The position numbers and the translations under genes were made by a program. From NCBI GenBank assembly GCA_032622095.1, contig CP136066.1:49018911-49082910 (forward strand): a stretch of 64,000 bases of DNA, written 5' to 3'. This document shows, in pieces, positions 1-14,300 of this stretch; positions within the stretch are counted from its first letter, which is position 1, and every line of letters starts with the position of its first letter. The notes below the pieces were generated by a model. It worked only from the letters and a program-made list of their open reading frames with translations, did not search any database and was not told where the DNA came from. The stretch comes from Siphonodentalium dalli (taxonomy: Eukaryota > Mollusca > Scaphopoda > Gadilida > Siphonodentaliidae).

Positions 1-123
1 TTGCAGCTGCCAATCCTCTTAAAAAAATTTGTTTGCATCTGAATTTGGGATTATTTCAAGTTCATATTAACTAGCACACCTGTGCAATATTAATTTTCAT
101 CATGTATCGTACAAAAGTTATTT

Positions 124-386
124 TTAACCCTTTCATGACGGAAGCTGCGCTGGTGCAGCATTAAAGACCCTGTGCCAGTGCATTCTCTTATATATGCGAG
201 TCTCACATGGGTAGCCTCGCATACATAAGAGAATGCACTGGCTTACAAGGACAAGGTAAATAGTGTTAAGCCAATGCATTCTCTTATATATGGGAGGCGC
301 CCTATGGGTGACTCGCATATATAAGAGAATGCATTGGCACAGGGTTTTCGCTAAATTTCAGGAAGCTACAGTCATGAAAGGGTTAA
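124..386. mobile_element. Family B2 TTAA element, complete
   Basis: Bounded by TTAACCCTTTCATGAC and GTCATGAAAGGGTTAA. It holds two hairpins of the 'ccaatgcattctcttatata' type and a 'gctgcgctggtgcagc' palindrome near the left end. TTAA ends and CCC termini suggest a piggyBac-type non-autonomous element. Confidence 0.8.
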
Positions 387-716
387 CAAATGTCAAGGGA
401 AGTTAAATCACAACAAAAATCCAAAAGGATCTAATTAATATTTCATGGTTAACATAACATTACCATGTGACCAATTTAAACCTTAATCTCAACAACAAAT
501 CGATCACTATCAAACTGCCCACGTAAACAAGTGAGATCCTAAAATACAATAAAATCAGATCTCTGTTAATTATAAAATTAAGTTCTGTGCACTAAATTCT
601 TCGTAGCTCCATTCCAAGTGAGAATGCTGCGACACCTTTTAGTGGCTCATAGTTGATTATATCCTGCTAAGTCCAAATGTTCCGAATTTATTTTTTTAAC
701 ACTGAGCTGTGACTCA

Positions 717-880
717 TTAAAGGTACTCAATCCGATTAGAGATCCGTTTCTTTGGTTAGTTATTAACAATAATAACCACTTGATTTTAGAGTTATCCATC
801 TTACACCCGCAATTTGTCTGTTTGAGCACGAGGCAGACTAAATTAGTGTCCCAGATCTCGAGATACTGTTTCATTATTTT
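717..880. repeat. Partial copy of the 59.2-kb inverted-repeat element
   Basis: Begins 'ttaaaggtactcaatccgat' and later contains 'ttgattttagagttatccat'. Both blocks recur at 51.55-51.8 kb and 59.22-59.46 kb. Confidence 0.6.
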
Positions 881-1127
881 ATAGCAGAGATGGACACAAT
901 AAATGCACACTTAATTGGTTAAATGCGAATTTGATCCATTTATGGATATCGTTACCATGTGAGCAAATTGATACTGGTATGGCAGTGCTATCTATATCTT
1001 CACTAATGATGCCACTGATGCAATGATACGAATCGAGATTCGATTCCATTCGGAATCACTTGGCTGATTTGATTCAAGATTCGATTCGAAATGAAAATGC
1101 CCGATTCGCAGGGGTCTAGTTGATATG

Positions 1128-1209
1128 CGATAATTGTGCTGTAATTTAGTCTATAATGATCTGTGGTGATTGTACTGTAATTTAGTCTATAATGATCTGT
1201 GGTGATTGC
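1128..1209. repeat. 41-bp tandem duplication
   Basis: Two near-identical units containing 'ctgtaatttagtctataatg' followed by 'atctgtggtgatt'. Confidence 0.8.
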
Positions 1210-1604
1210 TTAATCTTGCTGTAGCTGAGAGAGTTCAGAGCCAATGGCCAGACGCCAATGATGAACCTAGATGATTATCGATAATTGCTGTAGGCTCATG
1301 CAAGAAACATGGAGCCAGTGATGAATGTTTGTGATGATCGGTAGTTGCTTAACCTCTTCATTGCTGGCTGATGACATGACGTCATGTGCTGGGTCGTTAA
1401 CGTTATGGCCATTTTGCTGTGGAACAATATAACAGGATTGTCGCTAAAACCCTAAAACTTACTGAAAAGCTATCATCATATGCCGTTTCAAAATATCCAG
1501 ATACACTGTTTCCAATGCACTAATATTTTAGTTCCCATTTTTAATTATGGCCAACTGCTAGTGCGCTGACGGAGGTTTGTAGGTAACACATGAATAGTTA
1601 CGTA

Positions 1605-1798
1605 CAGTAATGCCCTAAGTAATCGACCTCTTAACCACAGCAGAATTATGGGTAACTTTTCAGGATTTAGTCGGAAATATGGCTTGTTGCCATTCATCGA
1701 GAGTTTAGAATGGCAACAAGCCATATTTCCGACTAAATCCTGAAAAGTTACCCATAATTCTGCTTTGGTTAAGAGGTCGATTACTTAGGGCATTACTG
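1605..1798. mobile_element. Family A foldback element
   Basis: Long inverted repeat from CAGTAATGCCC to GGGCATTACTG flanked by TA on both sides. The centre is shortened ('catcgagagtttagaatgg'). Confidence 0.85.
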
Positions 1799-1930
1799 TA
1801 GGCCATAGCAATGAAGCTGTTAAGGCACAATCAAGGTATAGAGCCAATGATGAATCTTGGTGATGATCGATATTTGCTGCAGGTCCGTCCATGGCAAGGA
1901 GCCTGTGATGAATCCTGGTGATAGTTCATA

Positions 1931-2143
1931 CATTAATGCTCTAAATAATAGACTCCTTAACCACAGCAGAATTATGGGTAACTTTTCATGATTTAGTCGG
2001 AAATATGGCTTGTTGCCATTCATTGGAAAGCTCTCAGTGAGAGCTTTCCGATGAATGGCAACAAGCCATATTTTCGACTAAATCATGAAAAGTTACCCAT
2101 AATTATGATGTGGTTAAGGAGTCAATTATTTAGGGCATTACTG
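1931..2143. mobile_element. Family A foldback element
   Basis: 213-bp near-perfect palindrome with TA flanks and centre CTCTCAGTGAGAG; inserted only 133 bp after the previous copy in a 'ccatggcaaggagcctgtga' repeat. Confidence 0.88.
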
Positions 2144-2229
2144 TAGTTTCCGCAGGCCCGTCCATGGCAAGGAGCCTGTGATGAATTGAACACTATACAC
2201 ATGTAGATGAGACTATAATAACACTAATG

Positions 2230-2328
2230 CTAGCACTCAAATTCTTGTTGCGTAATTGCATTAAGATCTTTCATAAGTCCTTCTAAATTCTCCATCTCTG
2301 CCGTTAACTCCTCAGTGCTGTGAGATTT
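2230..2328 (-). CDS. DCC/NEO1-like: Last coding exon: P3 motif and stop
   Basis: Phase 0, 32 codons plus TAG at 2230-2232. Reads KSHSTEELTAEMENLEGLMK, DLNAITQQEFEC. 'LEGLMK.LNAI' is the conserved P3 motif at the C-terminus of the family, which mediates receptor self-association and adaptor binding. The acceptor follows TTTCTTTATCCAACAG. The end is slightly longer than the usual C-terminus. Confidence 0.96.
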   Translation of the reverse strand, partial: KSHSTEELTAEMENLEGLMKDLNAITQQEFEC

Positions 2329-5300
2329 CTGTTGGATAAAGAAAGAGAACATGTTAGAAATACATCTTAGTTAACCCTTTACCCAACAAACCGGCCAAAT
2401 AAAGCTGCAACAGCCTAAAATATCTTGGGTCTGTCTCAATAGAACCATACAAATATGGATATCATTGGAACCGGCTCATTGACCACATTGTGATGGTTAC
2501 AGTTATGCCCTGTGCCAATGCATTCTCTTATATATGCGAGTCGACCATAGGTCGCCTCGCATATATAAGAGAATGCATTGGCCTAAAATAAATCCTTTTT
2601 TTAACACTTTTTACCATTTTTTCTTACATTCTTTAACAATTTTATAATTTTTAATGTGTTAAGCCAATGCATTCTCTTATATATGCGAGGCGACCTATGG
2701 TCGACTCGCATATATAAGAGAATGCATTGGCACAGGGCCCTTCTGTTGGGTAAAGGGTTAAAAATTGTCAATCTCTATCTATAACATCTTTTATTAACAA
2801 GTTTCATATAGTTTCCTGGGTATAAAATAATAAATATGAATCAAAGACTCCTGTCTGGAAATGCTTCTATCAATTAAAATTTATTTTATTTCAAATTTTC
2901 TGGTGTTATATACATACAATCAATTTAGGACAATTTAAATTGATTGTATCGTGTAAATGAAATTATTTTCATTTCAAACATTTCTCCAATAAATGTGGAC
3001 TGCAGGGTGTGCCGATGGATTCAAATGTGAAATCCAAGATGGCTGCAGGTGGCCATGTTTTTCAACAATTTCAGAAAAATTGGACAGTTTGCACCTGGAG
3101 ATCACCAAGAAGAACCATATGACATTTGGATGGGAGATGTGGCATGTAGGGTGTGCAAAAGTATTTTAGTCATGAAAAGAGTAAAAAGATGGCCACTGGC
3201 AACCATGTTTTTTATCAAAATTCGGAGAATAAGGTCCCCAGAGGGTGAATTTGGTGATTCTGTGCAGGGTAGCATCACTAAATACACCCTCTGGAGACCT
3301 CATTCTGCAAATGACAGACACATTATTTCAAAGTTTGATATTTACACTCATACATACGTGCGGTGTAACCTTGGTTTGTTGAATTCACGTCATGTGACTG
3401 TCATGTGCAGGCCCCAACTTGTATTCATATGGCATGGACGTAACTTGCAATGTGATACCATAATATCGTTCAAAACGGGCATTAAATGCTCTTATTAATT
3501 TGCAAGTTGGGTGTAAATATAAGAAATGGATGTTGACATGTTGTCCTTTTTATACCACAATTTCCAGCCGACCAACAACAATCATGTACTGCTACAGTAA
3601 TGCCCTAATTAATTGACTCCTTAACCACAGCAGAATTATGGGTAACTTTTCAGGATTTAGTTGGAAATATGGCTTGTTGCCATTCATCGGAAAGCTCTCA
3701 GTGAGAGCTTTCCGATGAATGGCAAGAAGCCATATTTCCGACTAAATCCTGAAAAGTTACCCATAATTCTGCTTTGGTTAAGGAGTCGATTAATTAGGGC
3801 TTTACTGTATCTGTTGTCCTGATTTCTTATTGAGCGCAATATGAACATACAAATGCAGTCATTTTGAATTGACACATATACTCACTTTAATATCTGAATC
3901 GTCGTTGATTTTTGAACTTTCTGGAGCTTTTGGAGCAAATATAGGATTGCGAGGTTTGACTGGTCCACTAGATACAGGAGCAGCTGGGCGTCGATATGCC
4001 GTGGCTGTCTGTTGGGGCTTTACTGTAATACAGAAATGATATTGTGAGAATGTTTATCATATATATGGGGAGCAGCTGGGCGACGATATACTGTGGCCGT
4101 CTGTTGGGGCTTTACTGTAATACAGAAATGGTATTGTGAGAATGTTTATCATATATTATGAGGAGCAGCTGGGCGACGATATACTGTGGCCATCTGTTGA
4201 GGCGTTACTGTAATATACAAATGGTATTGTGAGAATGTTTATCATATATATTGGGAGCAGCTGGGAGACGATATACTGCGGCCGTCTGTTGAGGCGTTAC
4301 TGTAATATACAAATGGAATTGTGAGTATGCATCTCACATATTGATGGATCTTTACTACAATATAATTATGTTATCTCACATTTCTATCTAAGCCTAATCC
4401 ACATTTGTGATCAGTTGTGTGACAATCGCTATTTTCATAGTTCTGTCCTCAACAAAATAGTCTGCTTCCTAATTTTAGAACACCCACTTTTGCTGTGAAA
4501 TTTAGGAAATCTTAAAAGTTTGTTTTCGATATAAAAGTTTAATTGTTCATTAGTTTACCTGATCTTATTGTGAATTATTTGACATTATGGGATCTGGGGC
4601 AGAAGAACATTTGTCGTTGATTGTGTTAAAATAGTGGTCCTCCAAACCATGCAATATTTATATAATAGCACTAGGACATTAAAGGAATAATATTTACATG
4701 TTTTTCACACTAAATTCCTGTTTGTTGGTTTGTCAATATGCCATTTGGGTGGGTCATGTGTTTTGTAACAATAAACGTCACATGTTGTTGACCTAAAAAG
4801 CAGTTGGTAGAATAATTGAGCATACTTTATAGATGGTGTTAGTTGAAAATGTTCGTTTTGTTGAATTTGGAAGTCTGGTAACTACTGATTTTCATTCAAG
4901 ATTAGTTTCCGTGCTATTGAAGATAGACGGTACCTGTGCGGTCTTGAAAGTCTTGAATACCCTTGAATGTGTGAATGTGACAAATGACCACTCAATGTCT
5001 GGAAGGTGGTTAAATTCCTGCGGTGGCCTTGAATTTTATTGCTCATTTTAATGTGTAATTTATTCTGGTCGCGTTTTATTAGTTGTAATTGCAGTAATAA
5101 AACCATTTATTATAGGCCCACTTAATTTTCGAACCCCCAAATCATATTATATAAAATATATGCCATATTATAAACCATTTGAAAGAGGAAGCCCCAAAAC
5201 ATTGTATTTTCAACTTATTTGATGTAATAAACTGTGAACATGTTGTTTTTATTGAGATATCATTGTCTGTTCTAGTTTCTAATTTATTTCAACATTGAAA

Positions 5301-8300
5301 TTAAACTATAGTTTGAATTCTGCAGCATTCTGGGATCCATAATGGGGGAAATGATTTTATGATTTCAGCTATTCTCTATTACTCTATGGACACCTTCTGA
5401 GACACAGACATTCCAAATGGTGATGAATTATAGTATTTTAATCATATATTATGGCATGGATTGTTATTAAAAACGTATATCAAGGCACTATAAAAAAAAA
5501 TATTCGGTGATTCAAAAATTAAGTGGGCCTTTAAAATTGTCCAGAAATAGCATTTAATTTCACAAGGTTTTAACCTGCGAGAACACTAAGACAATACAAT
5601 CAGTAATGTTGATTATTTAATAGATTCTCGCAAATTAAAATAATTTTGCAGTAAATACAACAACTTACAGGAAATAAAAACTATTAAAATCTGTGATAAA
5701 GCACCAAACATTGTAACACTAAGACACATGAATTTAATACTGATACCTTAATAAAACTGCATGTATTTAATACACATGGTATAAACTATTATGAGGTACA
5801 CACAAGTAGAAACTGAACTAATAAAATGTGAGACAGGAAAATGTTCTACAATGCTGCCTGATGATGTTCTGGCAATGAAACCATTGATTGTGTAATAATA
5901 TTATGGAGAAATGGCTGCAAGTCATGTGGAGAAATGGTGAAAATGTTGAAAGAAAATTGAAATGAAAATGGAATGAAACATAAAAACACAACAAGAAGCA
6001 ATGAATGAAACCAAACAAGCAGAAACAAAACGTTCCAAAGCCATGCAGAGCCCGAAACGGTTACGCTATTACAGTGACTAACAAACCCCCAAAACGTTCC
6101 TAAAGCCATGCAGAGCCCCAAACGGTTACGCTATTACATTTACAGAATAACACCTTGATACAGTTATTCTATTACAGCTACTGAAACGGTTATGCTATTA
6201 CAGTTACAGAATAACACCTTGAAACAGTTATTCTATTACAGCTACTGAAACGGTTACGCTATTACAGTTACTGAACAACCCCCTGAAACAGTTATTCTAT
6301 TACAGCTACTGAAACGGTTATGCTATTACAGTTACTGAACAACACCTTGAAACAGTTATTCTATTACAGCTACTGAAACGGTTACGCTATTACAGTTACT
6401 GAACAATCCCCGAAACAGTTATTCTATTACAATTACTGAACAACCCCCACCCCTTCATCAACACGGTGATTCTATTACAATTACTGAACAACCCCCACCC
6501 CATTCGTCAAAACGGTGATTCTATTACAATTACTGAACAACCCCCACCCCTTCGTCAAAACGGTGATTCTATTACAATTACTGAACAACCCCCACCCCTT
6601 CGTCAACACAGTGATTCTATTACAATTACTGAACAACCCCCACCCCTTCGTCAAAACGGTGATTCTATTAGTTACTGCACAACCCCCACCCCTTCATCAA
6701 AACGGTGATTCTATTACAATTACTGAACAACCCCCACCCCTTCATCAAAACGGTGATTCTATTACAGTTACTGAACAACCCCCACCCCTTCATCAAAACG
6801 GTGATTCTATTACAGTTACTGAACAACCCCCACCCCTTCATCAAAACGGTGATTCTATTACAGTTACTGAACAACCCCCACCCCTTCATCAAAACGGTGA
6901 TTCTATTACAGTTACTGAACAACCCCCACCCCTTCATCAAAACGGTGATTCTATTACAGTTACTGCACAACAATAGTCACACCTATGTTCTCTACCTTAC
7001 TATATTATTCTTAACCAAATTGGCATAGGCTCATGGATGAGGCCAGCAGGGAGACCAATAAACGACCCCTTCTCCAACATTCCTTAGACATTAAATAACC
7101 CCTTCTCTAACATCACTGAGACACTATACGACCCCTTCTCTAACACCACTGAGACACTAAACGACCCTTCTCTAAAATCACTGAGACAACAGGCCATTGC
7201 CTCCAAATGGCCCTTACTCTGGCATCCCTCAGACAAACAGGCCATATGGCCCCTGCTCCAACATTTCTAAGAGATATATAGAAAACATGCTTTTTAAAAC
7301 AAGTGAAACAATAGAGAGACATTACGTTTCATTTACATAAGTGATATTTTCTCCCAGTCTTAGTAAACTTAGCGTACATTTGCTCCCAGAGTCGCGCACG
7401 GTACGTCTAATCGAAATGGCAGTCAAGGTAATTTGCTCGAGCTCGAAAAACAACAGAGCGAGTGACGTCATTATCCTGGCAAGCGACTCCCAAAATAAGA
7501 CTAATTTATGCACGTCAAACATTTTGGTGCCAAGAAACGAAAGTAGGTTACGAAAGTTGTAAATACTTCCGCAGAATCATGGCGTCCATGGCGACACCTG
7601 TAAAATCGATGCCTTCGCGAATTAAACGTAGTAGTTGCAATAGAACACACTTTATTCGATTATTCTCAAATATTTTCCGCTTTGTTTCTGGTGAAACAAT
7701 GTAAAGCGGAAGAGATTCCTGTTTGGACTGCTCATGCGCGAAGTAATTATGTTATCGATTATCCACGCCCATAAGTTCCACGTGTTTATTTGTATACAAA
7801 AGCTGGCGTTTTTTAAAGACGCCAGGATTTCCCAGGGCTTCCCCGGGATGTGCAAATGGAAAAGAGGGGTTCTTTCGTTCGACGTATGAGCGCAACTAGC
7901 AATTGTACTTCGAAATTCATTTACGACTGATTTTCTCCTTGTCCATTCAATCACACATAACTGGTCCACATCTAGAAGGTGTGTTGAGTCAGTAAATAAG
8001 GGGTTGCATCAATTGTAATATTCTTTAATTTGCTCATTAGAACATAGCTTTCAGTCCCAAGGGCCTTCGTCAGCATTATAGAACAATAACTGAAGTGTCT
8101 ACATGTCTACATACACATATACAGTGACATATGCCTATAAACGACCCCTAGTGAGACATTTATATAAGTGATATTTTATTCTCAACCTCAATTTAATCTT
8201 ACCTAACTGTTTAGCCAGCAGTTTCAGAGTACTTGCCAATTTATCTACCCATCAGATATGCTACATGATCATTACATTAAGTACGAAGTTGGCGAGACAC

Positions 8301-11300
8301 ATGGGGACAGAAAAATCCTTCTTTTTTTTTCTTCTACCAATGGGTGCAGAACAATCAGCAACTGGCTTATAATATGAGTTTTACGTATAAAATATTAGCC
8401 TAAACTGTCTGTTATTCTTCAACTAATTTGCATTATATCATCCACAGTCACAAAATCTGTTCAAGGAAAGTCCCACTTCCGTTTTTTGCCTTCTTTTTTA
8501 TATTATGAAATGTTAATTATTTTATTTCAAACCATTGTTACTATATCCTGTGCCCTTGTCTCCTCGCTTAGATGTGACCCCCATCCCTCCGACATCTCAA
8601 GACTCAAAGAGATATAGAAAACGTGCTTTTTAAAACAAGTGAAACAATAGTGTGACATTTAGAGACATTTATAGAAGTGATATTTTCTCCTCCTCCTCCA
8701 TTTAGTCATACCTATCTGTTTAGCCGGCAGTTTCGGAGTACTTGTCGACCCCGGACTGTGTTGGCTCACGGGTGAGCTGAACCCCTTTAGGGGTTGGAAA
8801 GGTCGGCTAGGAAAACTCTTCTGGGATCCATCCATCGGCGATGTCGCTGCGGATTTACGATGCTCGAGCGAGTTAGTGGAGTATGGGTAATCATGAGATG
8901 GTGATGCAGATGTTGTACCTGAAAACAATGATTATGATTGGTTGATAGTTGAGGCAATCCTGAGAAGAACCGCCCACTAAATGCCGTGAATGAGAAACTG
9001 CAGAAAGCAAAGTTTACAGACAACACACAGAGAGTAATGAGCACACGTTGATATGTCAGCCATGGCAACAGGCAGTAATGAGGGACGTAGTAAAGGGAGT
9101 AGGTGGGGGAGGGAGTGCGGGTGTGGTACCACAGCCACAACAATATAATGATCACAAAAGACCAGATCTGGCAAATCTACAATTCAGCTAATCTAGTTAT
9201 AATAGACTATTATTTTTTGTTGTTATAATAAAGTTTCATAAAATTAATAATAAGGTACAGCTCAAAATCAGATTTGATATGATTGTTAAGTTTTAAATGT
9301 TACACAGTGATCTAGTGCCAAACTGAAATTAAAATGAAAGTCTCAATGAATATTTCACAAATGAAATAAAATAATATGCTGACCCAATACATGTAATGCC
9401 ATTCCCAAAGACACGCTTGCGTCACAATCAGATAAAATATTAGTCTTGCCCAACAGAAACTTTATCTGAAGCATGTGAAATTGATGTTATTAATTATTGA
9501 ACAGATATCAATGTAAATCTACATCAAGATATGTCACTCCATATATCCAGGGAAAAATAAAAAAAACTTGGATCTAACACTTTTCCATTCAGCTATAATA
9601 GTTAATTATAACAAATACAGTAATGCCCTAAGTAATCGACCTCTTAACCAAAGCAGAATTATGGGTAACTTTTCAGGATTTAGTCAGAAATATGGCTTGT
9701 TGCTATTCATCGGAAAGCTCTCCCCGAGAGCTTTCCGATGAATGGCAAAAAGCCATATTTCCGACTAAATCCTGAAAAGTTACCCATAATTCTGCTTTGG
9801 TTAAGAGGTCGATTATTTAGGGCATTACTGTAGTTGTATTCAGGATTGCTGGAAATAATAACATGAGTAGAGGTCATGGGTAGTTAGTTACACATAACGT
9901 GGATTGTTGCCGACACATACAATATAAATTCAAACAACTAAACCTTTTATAATAATCTGAAAGTTCCATTGATATTTAACCCTTTGAGTGCCAGGTCCGA
10001 TTTTTGTATCAACCCATATACCCTGTGCCAATGCATTCTCTTATATATGCGAGTCGACCATAGGTCGCCTCGCATATATAAGAGAATGCATTGGCCTAAC
10101 AATTTTTCATCATTTGTTATTATTTTTTACAATTTTAATAATTTTTTTAAAATCTAAAAAAAAAAAAAATAATATTTTTTTAGGGCCGATTTTACAGACC
10201 GTAAATTAGGGCCGATGAAATCGGCCCCTGGCACTGAAAGGGTTAAACAGAGGTAATCAGATTTTGTTGATTAGTTACCATTCTCAGATTGGAAAACATT
10301 TTAATGTGAAACTGATTAACCTTCCCCTTGAGAAGTTACAGAAAGTAATTTCACAAGGCCACTTGTTGTCAATTATAAAAAAAAGAAAAAAAAGTACCAG
10401 TGGGTACAGAAGTTATTTGTAGGCATGGGAGATACGGGTCTCGTCGCGATACGATAGGTATCCCGATACAACGTGATATTGTCACTAAATTCACCCTCTG
10501 GGGACCTCTTTCTGCAAATGTCAGACACAATATTCCAGGTTTGGATGAAGGCCATGAGGCCGATAAGTTCTTGCAAAGAGAGATTATGCATCTTTAAAAT
10601 GTTCTATTTGAAGAATGTCAAAAGTATGCTAGAGATTTAGTCTCATGCAGAGCGACCATAAATCTAACATGCAAATCATCAGATAACATGACAATCCAAA
10701 TATAGATCTGACAATCACTTCCTCAATCCTCAATATTTATTAATGTGAATTTAAAGATTAAATAGGACCCTGAAGAGATAGAGCATCTTGAAAGATATTC
10801 CATCTTATAAAATGTCTTCTATACTAAATGGTTCTTCCAAGTACTGAAAGAATCATTTTCATTGGTGGAAAATGTGTTCAAATAATTAGTTCTACTAATG
10901 ACTGGTCATTTATCTGAATATTTCCTAAGGGAACTGAGGTGGTTTAAAGGGGTACTGTACACTAAATCCGGCCATTTTGGGACCATCTCCTTTTATACTG
11001 AACAGAAAATATGCAACAATTGAATGAATTTGAGCCATGTATGAGTGCAAAATACACCCACATGCTCCGTGTAAGAGTGCAAAATACCCCCATTTACTTT
11101 ATGAATGATGTAAAACAACATGGTAATAATACTCAAAATGAATTTATGGCTCGAGTCATAAATTCATTTTCATTATAATTACCATGTTGTTTGCATCGTT
11201 CATAGAGCACATGGGTGTATTTTGCACTTATCCATTGGCTCAATTTCATTCATTTCTGGCACATATTCTGTTGAGTATGAAAAGAGATGGTCCCATAAAT

Positions 11301-14300
11301 GGCTGGATTTAGTGTACAGTTTAAACCACCTCACTTCTTCTAGATAATATAGCATAAAAGTTAAATAATTGCAGTGAGTGTTTCTTACTTTCTTGGACCA
11401 CAATGCCAATGAAATTTTAGCTAGAAATTCAATAAACTACCACTCATGATGCAGACACATAACATAGAACCTAAGGCATGCATTTCCATCTCCCTTGTGA
11501 ACACAATGATATGAATGTGATATCAATGAGTGGACTAATGATTAAAACAGGGGCTTAACCCTTTCATGACTGGGAGCTGCGCTGGTGCAGCATTAAAGAT
11601 CCTGTGCCAGTGCATTCTCTTATATTTGCCAGTCTCCGATAGGGAGCCTTGCACACAGTAATGTTCTAAATAATCGACTCCTTAACCACAGCAGAATAGT
11701 GGGTAATTTTTCAGTATTTAGTCAGAAATATAGCTTACCATTCATTGGAAAGCTCTCACCGAGAGCTTTCCAATGAACTACCCATAATTCTGCTGTGGTT
11801 AAGGAGTTGGTTATTTAGAGCATTACTGTATATAAGAGAATCCACTGGCTTACATGGTCAAGGTACATATTGTTTGGACAATGCATTCTGAAATTGTATA
11901 ATATTCTAATAATTTAGATCTAAAAAGTGTCCCAGATCACACTGTTGAAGCATAATTTAAGGCTGGATGCAAGAATCAGCAATCTTTTAATAATCTTAGT
12001 TGAAGATAATTCTTATAAAATCTCTTCAAGTTAGGAATATTGCACGCAGCTATACTAGAAAGAGGATTATCGCTCAGTTTAATTCCTGATTTAAGTGCGT
12101 AACGTCTTTGCGCTGTAGCAGCAGCATTGATGGATCGTCGAAATTCATGTCGGCTTCGCGGAACGCATGAACGGAACGAATGCAGAATAGTGGCAACGGA
12201 ATGGAACGGCGGTCACGATGATACCATTTTCTAATGATTTGGACAACTATCAGTGATGTTTCTGAAGAGTTTATATGTTTTAGTGTTAATTCTACTGAAT
12301 TATTCTGGAATGGAAGTCAATGACGTCAAAGACGTGCATAACATTGGCGTTGTACTGGAAACTAGAACTGAACTTGTTATAGAGAAAACAACTGATGGTA
12401 GGGAACTGCGCTCGAATGGGATGAACTTATTAGAAGAGTGCAGAAGTTACAGTCACTCCGGAGATCGTGCTTTCAGCGTTTGCGCTCCTTCATTGTGGAA
12501 CTCTCTGCCTGGTGAAATTCGAGGCTGTTGGGACTTAATGGAGTTTCGTCAAATTAGCTTTTGAAACAGACTAACATGCAGCTACTGGTATCGTAATTTG
12601 TATTTCTCGACAACTGTTTTCAGACTCGTGTAAACTATAACTTTGTTGCGCATGTGAACATGTATATGGAATTTGCGCGTTATAAATGTATTAAATAATT
12701 AATAATTAGTAGAAGTGGTGCATGATATATTGGGAAATTCTCAGTGATATTAGTCCCATTCCACAAAGTACATCAGATTATAGGCTGTAATAAAATATGT
12801 AACATGAGTATGAAGTGATACATGCCATATCCGACTCTACTGGAGAAAGAATCCTCTAACGGTTCACCCATCATGCTTCGGTGGGCGTCATCCTCATCCA
12901 AAACTGGAAGTTTGATACCTAAAATGTGAAATTATTCTAACTCATGCTAAAAGTTTCTAGGAAACCATTAGTATTGGTACAGTGTTAGCCAAAACATGCA
13001 GTATCCCTATCAAGTTAATACTGGAAAACTTGCATTTACTGGTAGGGTTAATTAATGGATTGAAAAATGACTTTGGGTTGTTAAGTCTTTCATGGTAGGA
13101 GCTGCGCTGGTGCAGCATTGAATATCCTGTGCCAATGCATTCTGTTATATATGCGAGTAGCCTCGCATATACAAGAGAATGCCCTAGCTTAAAAGGTCAG
13201 GGTAAATAATGTTAGGCAACCTATGGGAGATTCGTATATATAAGAGAATGCAATGGCACAGGGTTTTCGCAAAATTTCAGGAAGCTCCAGTCATGGAAGG
13301 GTTTAAGCAGGTAAAACAGTTTTTAACTATAAAGTGCCCCACCCCCACCAAGTTATTAACCCCCTGGCAATGGAACCATTCCTGTTCAAGTCTGAGTTTA
13401 GTGTGCATGTCATTTGCAGAATGAGGTCACCAGAGGGTGAATTTAGTGATGCTATCCCGCATAGCGGGCTAGAATCACCAAATTCACACTCTGGGGACCT
13501 CATTCTGCTTAGTACTCATCTTTGGGGAAGTATCTATAATCTCAAATTGTGAACATTGTTTTTAGTTACATTTTCCCTTCTGGGAGTTTCAATATCCCAT
13601 AATTTGCAGAAGATAAAATTCTTAATTGAGGTTCCCAATGGGTGTACATCACAATATTCACCATTTGGGAACTTTTATCGGAGTCTATGTCTCCCATAGC
13701 AGATGGGGCCATGCAGTATGAGGTCCCCAGAGGGTGAATTTGGTTATGCTGGCCCGCAATGTGGGATAGCATCACTAAATTCACCCTCTGGAGACCTCAT
13801 ATGTTCCCGAAGACTGTAAATTAGCAACTAAGGGCAGGCAAGCCTTGAAATAGTGTGACTGTCATTTGCAGAATGAGGTCCCCAGAGGGTGAATTTAGTG
13901 ATGCTACCCCGCATAGTGGGCTAGCATCACCAAATTAACCCTCTGGGGACCTCATTCTGCTTACACCTCAGCAGAATGAGGTTCCCAGAGGGTGAATTTA
14001 GTGATGCTAGCCCACTATGCGGGGTAGCAACACTAAATTCACCCTCTGGGGACCTCATTCTGCAAATGACAGACACACTATTTCAAGGCTTGACTAAGGG
14101 CATATTCACATTGACACATTGTTAATCAAAGACTAGCCAATGATCATGTTTCTTATATTTAATTGTGTCGGCATTTGAAATTGACTTAAATGGTTTTTGC
14201 GGCTGTAGTGGGCGATGTCTATATTGTTCTTTAAATATGTCAAACAACTTGTACGGTATTACTAAGACCATCATTGGTGTAATAGATCAACTGGAGATAA

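Larger units (their letters stand above)
387..1604. other. Downstream flank or 3' UTR, mostly unannotated
   Basis: Lies below the stop codon of the receptor. No gene is recognised. It contains a copy of the 'ttaaaggtactcaa' repeat (717-880), a 41-bp direct duplication (1128-1209) and short degenerate repeats built on 'gatgaa...gatgatcg'. No convincing minus-strand polyadenylation signal was assigned. Confidence 0.5.

Noticed and set aside
3684-3875. Recurrent frames 'GNFSGFSRKYGLLPFIGKLS' as a small gene family
   Set aside because: Translation of the family A palindrome arms; present in both orientations, no conserved start.
6466-7028. Open frames over 6.4-7.0 kb as Pro-rich proteins
   Set aside because: Products of the 48-bp tandem repeat in several frames and on both strands.
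7578-7704. + strand MASMATPVKS... frame as a real protein
   Set aside because: Short, no family resemblance and no support beyond a good start context; kept only as a note on the region.
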